64,000 nucleotides of DNA from Planctomycetaceae bacterium (lineage in GTDB: Bacteria; Planctomycetota; Planctomycetia; Pirellulales; Thermoguttaceae). The notes under the pieces are model-generated. The model was given only the letters and a program-made list of their open reading frames with translations. It was not told the DNA's origin and ran no database searches. The stretch is taken from NCBI GenBank assembly GCA_012719125.1, contig JAAYAY010000047.1, forward strand, positions 62,001-126,000, given 5' to 3'. The translations under genes were made by a program, and so were the position numbers. This document shows positions 7,708 through 17,200 of this stretch, in pieces. Positions within the stretch are counted from its first letter, which is position 1, and every line of letters begins with the position of its first letter.

Positions 7708-10062
7708 TCAAGCACCTTGGGGCCGGCCCGAAGACTCCCGCTTATAGCCAAACCCGGTCCGCACCGGCAGGGAGCCGAAATCCTCCATCGGCGAGCGGCG
7801 TTCGCTTTCCGGCGGGTTGAGCAGATTCGAGATGAAGGTCTCGAACACCAGCACCAGCAGCACGCCCGCCAGCAGCAGTTCCCACAGGCTCTCCCCTTCG
7901 CGCAACTTCCGGAACGTGCTGGAGAGGTCGTCGGGATCGTCGGCAAACACGACCGGTGTATCGCCCAAACGACCTTTGATCTCTTCCTGCGTGAACGTCT
8001 TGGGATCGGCCTCGTCGGCGTCGAAGTTCACCGAGTAGGCGATCGTCGCAGGCCGGGCCGCATCGAGGAGTTGCAGCGTATAGATACCGACGGCGTGGGT
8101 GTCGCCGTAGGTGAATTCCTGGCCCGGACGGCCTGCGACCGGTTGGGTCGTCCGGCGAATCATCGCCCCCGACGGCGGCCGGATCTCAACCGTCAGCGGC
8201 TGGAGTTCCTGGTCCATTTGCAGGATGAGCGGCGCACCGGCCAAGGTTTGGTGACGAGCCTGCTCCGCGCCGGCCAGGTCGAAGGTCAACCGGGCGAACA
8301 TGGGGAGGAAGATCGGACGCACCGGCAGATTCGACCAGCCCACGTGGGCGCTGGCGGCCAGCATCGTCACCGTGCCCTGTTCGACCGTGGCTTGAGCCAG
8401 CAGGGCCTCGCCGTCGTCGAGGCGGGCCAGCACCCGGGCCTGGGCGGCTTGGGCCGTATCCATCCGCAGGTGTTTGTAGATCAGAACCGTCTGATACAAC
8501 GCGGGCGGGTCGGCGAGTTGGCGCATGGCCGTATGCCCCTCGTCGAGCGATGCGATATGCCAACTGTCGCGATCGTCGCCCGCCGCCGGCAGGCGGACGT
8601 CGACCAGTGGAGCCGGCAGCAATTGTCCGCCGGCCTCTTCGTTCATGGCGTTGTAGGCGGCCGGGTCGACGTTGTCGCCCGCGATCCAGAAGAGGTTCCC
8701 GCCGCCGGTAACGTAGCTTCGGAGCCGCTGGGCCGTATCCGCGTCGGGGGCCTCGAGGTTGACGCAGAACACGACCTTATATTCCGACAAGGGCTCGCTC
8801 AACAATTCGTCGGCCGTCAGCGTCGTCGTGCGGATGGCCCAACTGCCGCCCGTTCGCGCCGGGGCCAGCGCCTGTTCCAGGTAGAACGTGTCCTCCAGGT
8901 ACGGGATTTCGTGCCGCCGCGATTTCACGATGGCCACGGGAATGCCTTGGTCGACTTCCATGGCGAAGTAGCGCTGGTCGTCGTAGCGCGAGCCGTCTTC
9001 GCCGACCAGCCGCACCTCGCCGCGGTGCATTCCGCCCCGTTTGAAGCTGAACTCGAAGTCGTGCTTCACCCGCCCGTCGGGCGCAATCTCCAACTCGGGG
9101 CTGGTGCTCTCCTTGGCACCGTCAATGTAGAGTTCCAGCAGCCGTTTCTGCGGTACCGACGAGGCGTTGAACACCTCGGCAGAGACACCGATGGGCAAGC
9201 CGGCCACGGGAACGGCCGCGCTGACTTCCAGCCCAGTCACGGCCACGTCGGGCTTGGGATCGCGATGGCAATCGACAAAGATCACGGGGATGTCGTCGCC
9301 ATCGGCCGATTCGGCGGTCCTCGCTGACGCTTCGGGTTGATCTGAGGTTGATTCGGCGGTCCTCGCTGACGCTTCGGGTTGGCTTGAGGAGGCAGACTCG
9401 CCCTTCCTCGCTGACGCTTCGGGTTGGTTCGCCGAGGTATCCGAGAGGCCTTCCCAACTCAACTGCTGCATATCGGTGAGCACGAAGATCTGCTTGTGCC
9501 GGGCGTCGGTGCGGGCGAGCAGGTTCCGGGCTTCCTGGAGCTTCATCGCCAGGTCGGCTCGTTCGTAGCTGACCTCCGCCTGGTCGAGCATCTGTAGAAT
9601 CTTGTCCTGGGTCCGCTGGAGCCGTCCCTGCTCGGCCAGTTCGGGACCGCCTGTGAGCATCAAGGCGATCTGGTCGCCGTCGGCCAGCTCGTTCAGGATC
9701 TCACGAGCGGCCCGGCGGGCCGTTTCAAATCGCGGGCGGCCCTGATCGACCACGCCCATGCTGGCCGAATTGTCGACCAGGATCGCCACGGCCGAGGCGC
9801 CGCTGCCCCAGAAACTGCCTAGCGTCGTGATCGTCGGCTCGGCCAGTCCGATCGCGATGAGGATCAGCACGGCCATCCGCATCAGCATGAGCAGCACGTC
9901 GTGAATCCGCTTGCGCCGCCGCGTCTTTTCTGCGCTGATCCGCAGGAAGCGAAGCGTGCTGAAGGGGAGCTTCTTCGCCTGCTGGCGATTGATCATGTGC
10001 AGCACGACCGGGATGGCCCCGGCCGCGACGGCAAGCAGGAATGCGGCGGAAACGAACGTCAT
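7708..10062 (-). CDS. BatA-like protein: aerotolerance N-terminal membrane domain plus von Willebrand factor A domain
   Basis: About 784 residues from the ATG at 10062, which overlaps the stop of the DUF58 gene as ATGA. The N-terminus (MTFVSAAFLLAVAAGAIPVVLHMINRQ) is the BatA-type two-helix domain. The VWA domain follows with the MIDAS motif ILVDNSASMG. After it comes a beta-rich extracytoplasmic region with a glutamine-amidotransferase-like fold (VTGGGNLFWIAGDN), and a C-terminal membrane helix (ELLLAGVLLVLVFETFISNL). The family is thought to act with MoxR ATPases and DUF58 proteins on the cell envelope. Between the VWA domain and the next domain three in-frame copies of a dispersed DNA repeat encode PEASAR, an unusual insertion. 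Confidence 0.88.
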   Translation of the reverse strand: MTFVSAAFLLAVAAGAIPVVLHMINRQQAKKLPFSTLRFLRISAEKTRRRKRIHDVLLMLMRMAVLILIAIGLAEPTITTLGSFWGSGASAVAILVDNSASMGVVDQGRPRFETARRAAREILNELADGDQIALMLTGGPELAEQGRLQRTQDKILQMLDQAEVSYERADLAMKLQEARNLLARTDARHKQIFVLTDMQQLSWEGLSDTSANQPEASARKGESASSSQPEASARTAESTSDQPEASARTAESADGDDIPVIFVDCHRDPKPDVAVTGLEVSAAVPVAGLPIGVSAEVFNASSVPQKRLLELYIDGAKESTSPELEIAPDGRVKHDFEFSFKRGGMHRGEVRLVGEDGSRYDDQRYFAMEVDQGIPVAIVKSRRHEIPYLEDTFYLEQALAPARTGGSWAIRTTTLTADELLSEPLSEYKVVFCVNLEAPDADTAQRLRSYVTGGGNLFWIAGDNVDPAAYNAMNEEAGGQLLPAPLVDVRLPAAGDDRDSWHIASLDEGHTAMRQLADPPALYQTVLIYKHLRMDTAQAAQARVLARLDDGEALLAQATVEQGTVTMLAASAHVGWSNLPVRPIFLPMFARLTFDLAGAEQARHQTLAGAPLILQMDQELQPLTVEIRPPSGAMIRRTTQPVAGRPGQEFTYGDTHAVGIYTLQLLDAARPATIAYSVNFDADEADPKTFTQEEIKGRLGDTPVVFADDPDDLSSTFRKLREGESLWELLLAGVLLVLVFETFISNLLNPPESERRSPMEDFGSLPVRTGFGYKRESSGRPQGA
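9319..9425 (-). repeat. Three copies of a 20-bp dispersed repeat inside the BatA-like gene
   Basis: CCTCGCTGACGCTTCGGGTT occurs at 9319-9338, 9361-9380 and 9406-9425. On the complementary strand it reads AACCCGAAGCGTCAGCGAGG. It is the same family as the copies at 29543-29605. Spacing is 42 and 45 bp, multiples of three, so the BatA-like frame is preserved and each copy adds QPEASAR-type residues. The minus strand in another frame reads TRSVSE, the form in which the repeat is usually seen in planctomycete ORFs. Confidence 0.9.
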
Positions 10063-10952
10063 AGCAGGGTGCGCTTGGCGATGTACTTCGAGAGCATGAA
10101 ATCGTAAGGGACGGACGTATCGGTCATTACGTAGTCGATATTCGATTCGGTGCAAGAACGGCGATAACCTTCGATGAACTCGTTGATCTGTTCGCGGTAG
10201 GCGTCGCGGACGTAGGCCGGGTCGATCTGGATCTTCTCATTGGTCTCCAGGTCGTGGAAGGCGATCGTGTCGGTGAAGGGGAACTCGACCTCGGCCTTGT
10301 CGAACACGTTGAACACGATCACTTCGTGTTTTCGGTGTCTGAAGTGGTGCAGGGCCCGCATGACGTCGTCAGGCTCGTCGTAGAGGTCGCTGATCACCAC
10401 GATCAGGCAGCGTTTCTTGAAGCGATTGGCCAGCAGGTGGAGGATCGAGGCGATGTCGGTCTCCTCGCCCGGTTCGACGGCCTCCAGGCGCTGCATCATC
10501 TCGTTGAAATGGCGCGGCGAACTGCGGGCCGGCATGTCGAGCCCGATTTGCGTGTCGAACGTCGTCAGGCCCACGGAATCCTGCTGGCGGGTCATCAGGT
10601 AGGCCAGGATAGCCGTCAGGTACGAGCCGTACTGCAGTTTGGTGATCTTGCTCTCCTGCCGGTACCCCATGGAGGCCGACGTGTCGAGCAGGATCTGCAC
10701 CCGCATGTTCGTCTCTTCTTCGTACTGCTTGATGTAGAGACGATCGGTACGGGCCAGCATCTTGTAGTCGAGATGCCGCGGGTCGTCGCCGGCCGTGTAC
10801 TCGCGGTGTTCGGCGAATTCGACGCTGAACCCCTTGTAGGGGCTGGAATGGAGGCCCGAAATCGAGCCCTCGACGACGCCGCGGGCGACCATCGACAGGT
10901 TCTTCATCCGAGCCAGCGCCTCGGGCTCCAGGTAGCGATATCCGCTGCTCAT
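10059..10952 (-). CDS. DUF58 domain protein (VWA-like)
   Basis: 297 residues from the ATG at 10952 (MSSGYRYLEPEALARMKNLS). The DUF58 signature is clear: YTAGDDPRHLDYKMLARTDR followed by LYIKQYEEE, then the VWA strand VQILLDTSASMGY with an intact DxSxS. It is soluble, with no signal or membrane segment, as usual for this short class. It overlaps both neighbours by four bases (ATGA), so the three genes are translationally coupled. In this family DUF58 proteins are believed to be clients of a MoxR AAA+ ATPase, but no moxR lies in this operon; the only one in the window is at 47.4-48.4 kb. Confidence 0.92.
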   Translation of the reverse strand: MSSGYRYLEPEALARMKNLSMVARGVVEGSISGLHSSPYKGFSVEFAEHREYTAGDDPRHLDYKMLARTDRLYIKQYEEETNMRVQILLDTSASMGYRQESKITKLQYGSYLTAILAYLMTRQQDSVGLTTFDTQIGLDMPARSSPRHFNEMMQRLEAVEPGEETDIASILHLLANRFKKRCLIVVISDLYDEPDDVMRALHHFRHRKHEVIVFNVFDKAEVEFPFTDTIAFHDLETNEKIQIDPAYVRDAYREQINEFIEGYRRSCTESNIDYVMTDTSVPYDFMLSKYIAKRTLL

Positions 10953-13207
10953 CGCAGTTGGAACCTCCGTCGCAGGACCCACTCGGTCGTCACCAGCCCC
11001 ACAAAAACGATCCACAGCGGCAAGGGCACGGCCAGCGGCGTCTCGAAACGCACGCGGCGCTTCCGCTCGGTGCGGTCGAGCTGATCGACGAGGCTGCCTG
11101 CCGTGGAAATATGAGCGTATCGGCCGCCCGTGTCGGCCGCGATCTTCGCCAGAAGCGGCTCGTTGAGGTCGAGCTTCTCGAATTCCAGATAAGGGCGTCC
11201 GACTTCGATCGACAGTTTCTCCGACTGGAGCGTCAACTCGCCCAGCTTCGTTTCGACCACGATCTCGTAGGCTCCCGCGTTGGCCGGCGCGCGACGCCCT
11301 TCGTAGCGTCCGGCGGAACCGGCGGCGGGCGACAATTGGAGCTCGGCGGTCCTCCCGGCGGGATCGGTGATCCTGGCCACGACCGTGGCGTTCAGGGCAC
11401 CCTCACCCTTGTTGTCGCGAACGACGGCCGAGATGACGACCTCTTCGTCGGGTTCGTAATAGCTCTTGTCGGTGCTGCTGACCACGCTCGCTTCGGCCTC
11501 TACTTCCGTCGACCGACCGGCGGCCCAGCGAACCAATTGGCCCCAGAACTGAAGGAACGGCGACTGGCGATCGAACGCCACCGGTCCCTGCTGCCACTTC
11601 CGCGTGGTGTCGCCGCAGAACACCGCCGTCCGCCCCTTGTCGACCGGCTGAATCGCCAGCACGGGCATTTCGCCCTGGGCGGTCGTTTCGGCCGGGCAGG
11701 TGGCCAGCACCGTCGCCCCGGGACGCGAACCGACCACCCGCGTGCATCCGTCCAGATCGGGCAGCCCCTCGCGTTTGGCGTCGCCTGCCGTTGTCGGGAA
11801 GAAGTCGGCGATGTTGGCGAAGATGGGGTGATGGCTCCCGTCGGGAGTCAGTTTGGGCAGGAAGGGATCGGTGACCTGGCCGACCTCCCGATCGCCCAAC
11901 AACAGCGGGAGGATCTCACCGATCGGCGTTCCGGCGTATCCGCCGGGGCCGAGACTGTGGTACCCGCCGAGCATGATGAGCCCGGCGCCTTCGCGCACCC
12001 GCTGGGCGATCAGGACCTGCTGTTCCGGCTTGATGAAGCTGCTGTCGAGGTCGCCGAGAATGAACACGTCGAAGCTGCTCACCTGTTCTGCGGTGGTGGG
12101 CAGCGTGTCGAGTTCCAGGCCTTCGATATTCGTCCGTTTCAGGAAGACGTTCGGATTCGTTTGCACGAGCGAGCAGAATTCCAGGTCGGGGTCCTTGGCC
12201 AGGAACCGTTGAACGACGGCGCCGTACTCGGCGCGAAGCGTACCCTCCAGGTAAAGCACGCGAATCCCTGGCTCGACGACCAGCGCCGGGGAGCTGCGTT
12301 GGTTGTTTTCTACGATCTTCTCCTCAGGAATGGGCGGCACGCGTACCGCGTAAACGTGCCGGCCGACGACCGTGGGGCGAAACTCGAACTCGACCTCTTG
12401 GGCGCCGTCCACTTCGTCCAGGGTCAATTCCACCTCGCCGACGGGCTTCTCGTCTTCTTCGAGGATCACCCGAATCACGCGGCCTGCCAACCCGACCCCT
12501 TCGATGCCGGCCGTGATTCGCGTCTTGTTGTTGAGCATCAACGTATCGGGGCAGTTCAGGGCGGTCACCTGGATATCGCGGTAGGTGGCGTCGTTTCGCA
12601 GGCTCGCCCCCACCCCCACGGCGTAAACGGGAACGCCAATCTTCACGGCGATCTCCTCGGGGTCTCGGGCCGAGTTGTGCACCCCGTCTGAAACCAGAAA
12701 GATCGCTTCGATGTTCGTTCGCGGCGTCACGGCCTTGGCCCCGGCAACCAGGGCTCGCGAAATCGAAGTCGCTTTGCCCTCGGCCGTGAGGGTGGGAACC
12801 TGCTTGGCGTCAGGCAACAGCCGCGCTCGTTCGGAAAACTCGATGACTTGCAGCGAAAACGCTTCCCGCAACTGCTCCGACCAGGCCGCCACCTGTTCGC
12901 GAGCCTGCTCGATTCTCGACTTGCCGCTCGTGTCGTCGGCAATGCTCATCGACGACGACGTATCCACCAGAAACACCACCGTTCGCCGCTCGGACAGTTC
13001 CTTGTAGCGGCTCAATACCGGGCGGAACAGCAGCAGAACGATTGTCAGGATGGCCAGGATGCGCAAGACCAGGAGAATCTGCCATTGACGCGGCCTGAGC
13101 ATGCGGAACGCACGCCAGTAGAACAGCGTCACCAGCACGATGGCCAGGGCGGCGACCCAGACCAGCGTCGAGATGCTATGGCCTTGTTGCAGCGTGAGTT
13201 GGAACAC
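10949..13207 (-). CDS. Large VWA membrane protein with glutamine-amidotransferase-like domain
   Basis: 752 residues, GTG start. Two N-terminal membrane helices (VWVAALAIVLVTLFYW; ILLVLRILAILTIVLLLF) precede a VWA domain with FLVDTSSSMS (DxSxS intact). A beta-sandwich region follows, then a class I glutamine-amidotransferase-like Rossmann domain (VREGAGLIMLGGYHSLGPGG) without an evident catalytic Cys. A second beta domain and a C-terminal helix (PLPLWIVFVGLVTTEWVL) complete it. This VWA plus GATase-like design is common in planctomycetes next to BatA and DUF58 genes. It sits 9 bp after the secreted hypothetical gene and overlaps the DUF58 start. Confidence 0.88.
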   Translation of the reverse strand: MFQLTLQQGHSISTLVWVAALAIVLVTLFYWRAFRMLRPRQWQILLVLRILAILTIVLLLFRPVLSRYKELSERRTVVFLVDTSSSMSIADDTSGKSRIEQAREQVAAWSEQLREAFSLQVIEFSERARLLPDAKQVPTLTAEGKATSISRALVAGAKAVTPRTNIEAIFLVSDGVHNSARDPEEIAVKIGVPVYAVGVGASLRNDATYRDIQVTALNCPDTLMLNNKTRITAGIEGVGLAGRVIRVILEEDEKPVGEVELTLDEVDGAQEVEFEFRPTVVGRHVYAVRVPPIPEEKIVENNQRSSPALVVEPGIRVLYLEGTLRAEYGAVVQRFLAKDPDLEFCSLVQTNPNVFLKRTNIEGLELDTLPTTAEQVSSFDVFILGDLDSSFIKPEQQVLIAQRVREGAGLIMLGGYHSLGPGGYAGTPIGEILPLLLGDREVGQVTDPFLPKLTPDGSHHPIFANIADFFPTTAGDAKREGLPDLDGCTRVVGSRPGATVLATCPAETTAQGEMPVLAIQPVDKGRTAVFCGDTTRKWQQGPVAFDRQSPFLQFWGQLVRWAAGRSTEVEAEASVVSSTDKSYYEPDEEVVISAVVRDNKGEGALNATVVARITDPAGRTAELQLSPAAGSAGRYEGRRAPANAGAYEIVVETKLGELTLQSEKLSIEVGRPYLEFEKLDLNEPLLAKIAADTGGRYAHISTAGSLVDQLDRTERKRRVRFETPLAVPLPLWIVFVGLVTTEWVLRRRFQLR

Positions 13208-13216
13208 GGTCGTCCG

Positions 13217-13897
13217 CTACTTCTCCGATTCGGTCTGACTCGTTCGGCTCGGCCGGTAGGTCTTGGCCTTCTTCTTGCCCTCTTCCAGGGCCTCTTCGCC
13301 CAACTTGATCGATTTCACATACACCAAGGCCTCGAGCGTCGTGCCGGGCTCGCCCTTCTGACGCTTGTGAACCAGATACTTCTCCGGCTTGACCTCCGGA
13401 CGGTAGGCTCGCGCTTCGTCCGGTTTCTGCGTGTAGGGCTGGATGTAGAACAACTCGGCGAGCGGACCGGTGATCTGCCGGTCGTCCTGGAGCGTGATCG
13501 TGTACTCGCATTCTCGCGAGGGATACTCACGGCCGGTGTAGTACTTCTCGTCAAGGGCCAGCTCTTTGAATCGCCACTCCTTCTCCATCCACTCCTTGAG
13601 CACCTTGCATTCAATCTGCTTGACGGCACGGAGCGGAATCTCCCGCTGCCGCTTGGTACTCTCGTCATAGACCTTCAGACGCTTGTCGCGCGTCATGTAG
13701 ATGTTGCCCACGAGCACCTGGCCGTCGGACATCTCGATGTAGCCCGGCACCGCGTCATCCCGCTCCGTCTGCACCGGCGCAAAGGGATTCAGAGCAGGCG
13801 GCTCCTCGGATCCGACTGCCCATTCGGACGAGATCGTCAACCCGAATGCGACTAGGACGATCCGCCAGATTCCGATGCTCGCCAGGTTCTGTGACAA
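13217..13897 (-). CDS. Secreted hypothetical protein heading the VWA operon
   Basis: About 226 residues. A TTG start at 13897 is chosen because GGAGGAAG lies seven bases upstream and it places a signal-like helix (IWRIVLVAFGLTISSEWAVG) at the N-terminus; a longer frame begins at 14005. The mature part starts with SEEPPALNPFAP and has a short beta domain around EMSDGQVLVGNIYMTRD, resembling a 'display rules for a regulated surface' barrel seen in planctomycete secreted proteins. It is Lys/Glu-rich towards the end. It is the first gene of the operon 13897-7708. Function unknown. Confidence 0.75.
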   Translation of the reverse strand: MSQNLASIGIWRIVLVAFGLTISSEWAVGSEEPPALNPFAPVQTERDDAVPGYIEMSDGQVLVGNIYMTRDKRLKVYDESTKRQREIPLRAVKQIECKVLKEWMEKEWRFKELALDEKYYTGREYPSRECEYTITLQDDRQITGPLAELFYIQPYTQKPDEARAYRPEVKPEKYLVHKRQKGEPGTTLEALVYVKSIKLGEEALEEGKKKAKTYRPSRTSQTESEK

Positions 13898-14247
13898 GGC
13901 TCTTCCTCCACCAAAAGTAGGGGCAAGGACGACGATACCATACATTCTGCCATTATTGGCGGAAATGCGATACTCATACAGACTGAAACCAGTCTCCAAG
14001 GGCAACCCTCTCCGGCCATCGGCGGCCGCCTATCCGGTCGCGCGGCCCGGAGGGCCTTCGAGGTTGCATGGGGTCGATGGATTGGCCCAGATTCGGAGTC
14101 TCGATCCTCTTCCCAAGCAGTTGCCAGAAAACGATTTACTGCTGCGTTGTGCTTGACGCGGCCGATGCCTTTGGGGCACAATAGAATGGGAGTGTGGGCG
14201 CCGTACCGCTCGCCTTGTCGGCGTCCCAACGTGTGCGGAGAAGGACC
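13898..14247. promoter_or_regulatory. Divergent intergenic region between the VWA operon and the DUF4175-like gene
   Basis: About 350 bp separating two divergent transcription units, so it should contain promoters for both. I see no convincing -35/-10 pair, operator palindrome or small gene. The only clear signals are the two ribosome binding sites at its ends, GGAGGAAG for the minus-strand gene and GGAGAAGG for the plus-strand gene. Confidence 0.45.
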
Positions 14248-17200
14248 ATGTCTCCAGCGGCTGAACGGATCATTGACCGCGTCGATGCGACCCGGCAGCA
14301 ATGGTGGGTCTTCACCTTGCTGAGCACGGCCGTTTGGGCGATCAGCATTTCCTTTGGGGCGGCGCTCGCCTTCATGCTGGCCGATGCCTTGATCCGATTC
14401 TCGCAGGGCATGTTGGCAAGTCTGCTGGCGGTCTGGGCCGGATTGACGCTCTTTCTGGCCGTTTTCGTCCTTCGCCGGATCACCCGCTCGCAACGCTCGA
14501 TTGAGGCAACCGCTCGATGCCTCGAGACCGAGTACCCGGAACTGGGCAGTTCGCTGATCAACGTGATCCAACTGTCGAGCGACACCAAGAACGAGTCGCG
14601 CCGTTTCTGTGAAGCCGCCGTCAATGAGGCCGCGGCCCACGCGGCACGGATTCGTTTCGAGGACGCGGCCAATCACGAGACCCGCTGGCGGCGGTTCCGC
14701 TTCTGCATGCAAACGCCCCGGGATCTGGTCGAGTCGCTCGCCATCCTGGCCGTGCTGTTCGCGATCGGGTTCACCAGCCACTGGATCAGCCCGAACATCA
14801 GCTCGGCCGCCGGACGCCTCATGCAGCCCTGGCAGTTTGTTCCCTCCGTCGGATCGGTGGAGATTCTGGAAGTGACGCCCGGCGATACGGAAGTGCTGTT
14901 GGGCGACAGTCTGCAAATCACCGCCGAGATCGTCGATCGCCCTGAAGGGGAGCCCTATCCGGCCACGCTCTTCGTGATGTCACAAGACGCTCCGGAAACC
15001 GATGTCCCCATGACGGCCGGCGATCGTTGCACGACGCAGGTGGATCGCAACGGGCAAGCGGTGGAGGAATCTCGGCGGAAATACACGCTCACGTTGCCGT
15101 CGATCAAGTCGCCGATAGAGTATCGCCTCGAGATCGGCGATTCGCAGACCCGTTTGTATCAGGTGACCGTCACGGAAAAACCGACGGTCGACGAGGTCGA
15201 GATCACCTTGACCTACCCAACCTATCTGGAGCGGCCCCAAGAGACCTTGATCCAGAAGACGGCCGATCTGGAAGCACCCCAATACACGATCGCAGAACTC
15301 CGGATCCGCCCGTCCGTGCCGATCACCAAAGGCTACGTCGACGTGGAAGGGATGATCTACAACGGCGAGCTGCAATCTGACGGCCGGCTCATGGTGGTCC
15401 GCATGCCGTTGGTGAAGAACACGACCTTCACGATCCACTTGGAGAAAAACGGTCAGACCGATCCCAATCCGCGGCTGAATCGAGTCCACGTTTTGCCCGA
15501 CCGTCCGCCCACGATCGAGTTGCTGAAGCCGCCTCGGCAAAGCACGGCGGCGCCGAAAAGCGACCTGCCGGTGATGATCCGCAGCGAGGACGACCACGGC
15601 GTGGGACGCGTGCGGCTGGAGATGAAGGTCAAAGCCGGCCCGGCCGGCGAAGGCGACCAGATTGAGTCGACGGCCGACGACAAGGAAGCGAACGTCGTCA
15701 AGCAATGGACCGAGTTCGATAGCAACACCACCATCGTGCTGCACCATCTGCTGGCCCTCGGCCCCGACGTGGTCCAACCCGGCCAGACGCTGCTCGTCCG
15801 CGCCACGGTCCGCGATCGGCGAATATTCAGCGAGTTCGGCCTGGACCTCGCGCCGCAGGAATCGGTGACGGGCTGGCACTCGGTCCGCATCGTCGACGAA
15901 CAGGCCGAAGCCGAGGCCGTACTCGAGAAACTCGACAGCCTGCGGGGCGCCCTGCTGAAGATTCTCGAGAAGCAGGTTCGAGCCCGGGCCCGCAACGCGC
16001 TTATCGCCGCGAAGACCCAGATCGCCGAAGCGGTCGACGCGGCCGGCGGCGTGCGTGCCATGCAGGTCGATATTCAGAAATCGTCGATCGCCCTGGTCAA
16101 ATCGATCGGCGACGAATCGCGCGAAGATCACCAGGCGATCAAGCGAATACTCAACCAGCTCGCCTTCGGCGAAATGCTCAAGGCGGTGTCGCAGTGCGAT
16201 ACCCTCGTCAAGGCGAAGGCCGTCGCCGACCTGCGGGCGCCCGTCGGTGAACTGGGCCTGACCCAGGGGGCGATCATCGAGGCCCTGCAGAAGATGCTCG
16301 ATATCGCCCGCCGCGCCCAGACGGAAGAACTGGCTGAGATGGCGAATCGCCAGGTCGGCGATCTGCCCTCCGACGCTCAGCAGAAGCTCGACAACCTCAA
16401 TAGCGCCCTCGAAAAGGCCATGGAGCAGCAGAAGAAGGTCGTCGAGGCGGCCGAGAATCTGGCCAAGGCCCCCGTCGAGGACTTTTCCGAGGCCAAGGAA
16501 CAACTCATCAAGGCCCTCGAGGCGGCCGAAGACGACTGGTCGAAGTTCATGGCCGAACTGAACACCGACCTGAGCAAGCTGCCCGAGCAGGACTTTGCCA
16601 ACCCGTCCAGTCTGAAGGAGCTCGTCGAGATCCAGACCGAGATCAAGATGGCCGAGGATGCCCTGCTGAAGAAGACGGCTGATATCGCCGTCCCGCTCGA
16701 GCAACTGGGCGCCGAGATGGCTGAAGAGATCAAAACCAACATGGAGAAATGGCTGCCCGACACGCCTGACCGCGAACGCTGGAGCCAGGAGGAGTCGCTC
16801 ACCGATGAAGGCAAAGAGGCGCCCATGGCCGAACTGCCGGGCGAGCTGGAGGACCTGATCGGCGACTTGCTGGAAGAGGAGGAGGACCTGTTCGACGAGA
16901 TGGAAGACGTTTCGTCGAGTGCGGCCGATTCGCTGGATAAAGGGGCCGGCTGGGACGTCATGGACGGTCCGATCTCGAACATGAGTGCCAAGGGAGCCAC
17001 GGGCAACCGCCTGCCCAACACCAGCGAGATCGGCGGACGGGCCGGCGAAGGGCGGCAGGGCAAGTCGAGCGGCGAGTTCGTGGGCGACGAGGCGGTCGGC
17101 AAGGGCGGGCGGAAGACACCCAGCCGACTTACTCCCGATCCCTACGTCAACGGCCAGATCAAGGACCACAGCAAGGATCCGACCGGGGGCGCCACCGGCG

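Noticed and set aside
9122-9457. Minus-strand frame encoding TRSVSEDRR repeats
   Set aside because: It is the frame-shifted reading of the repeats inside the BatA-like gene, not a separate gene.
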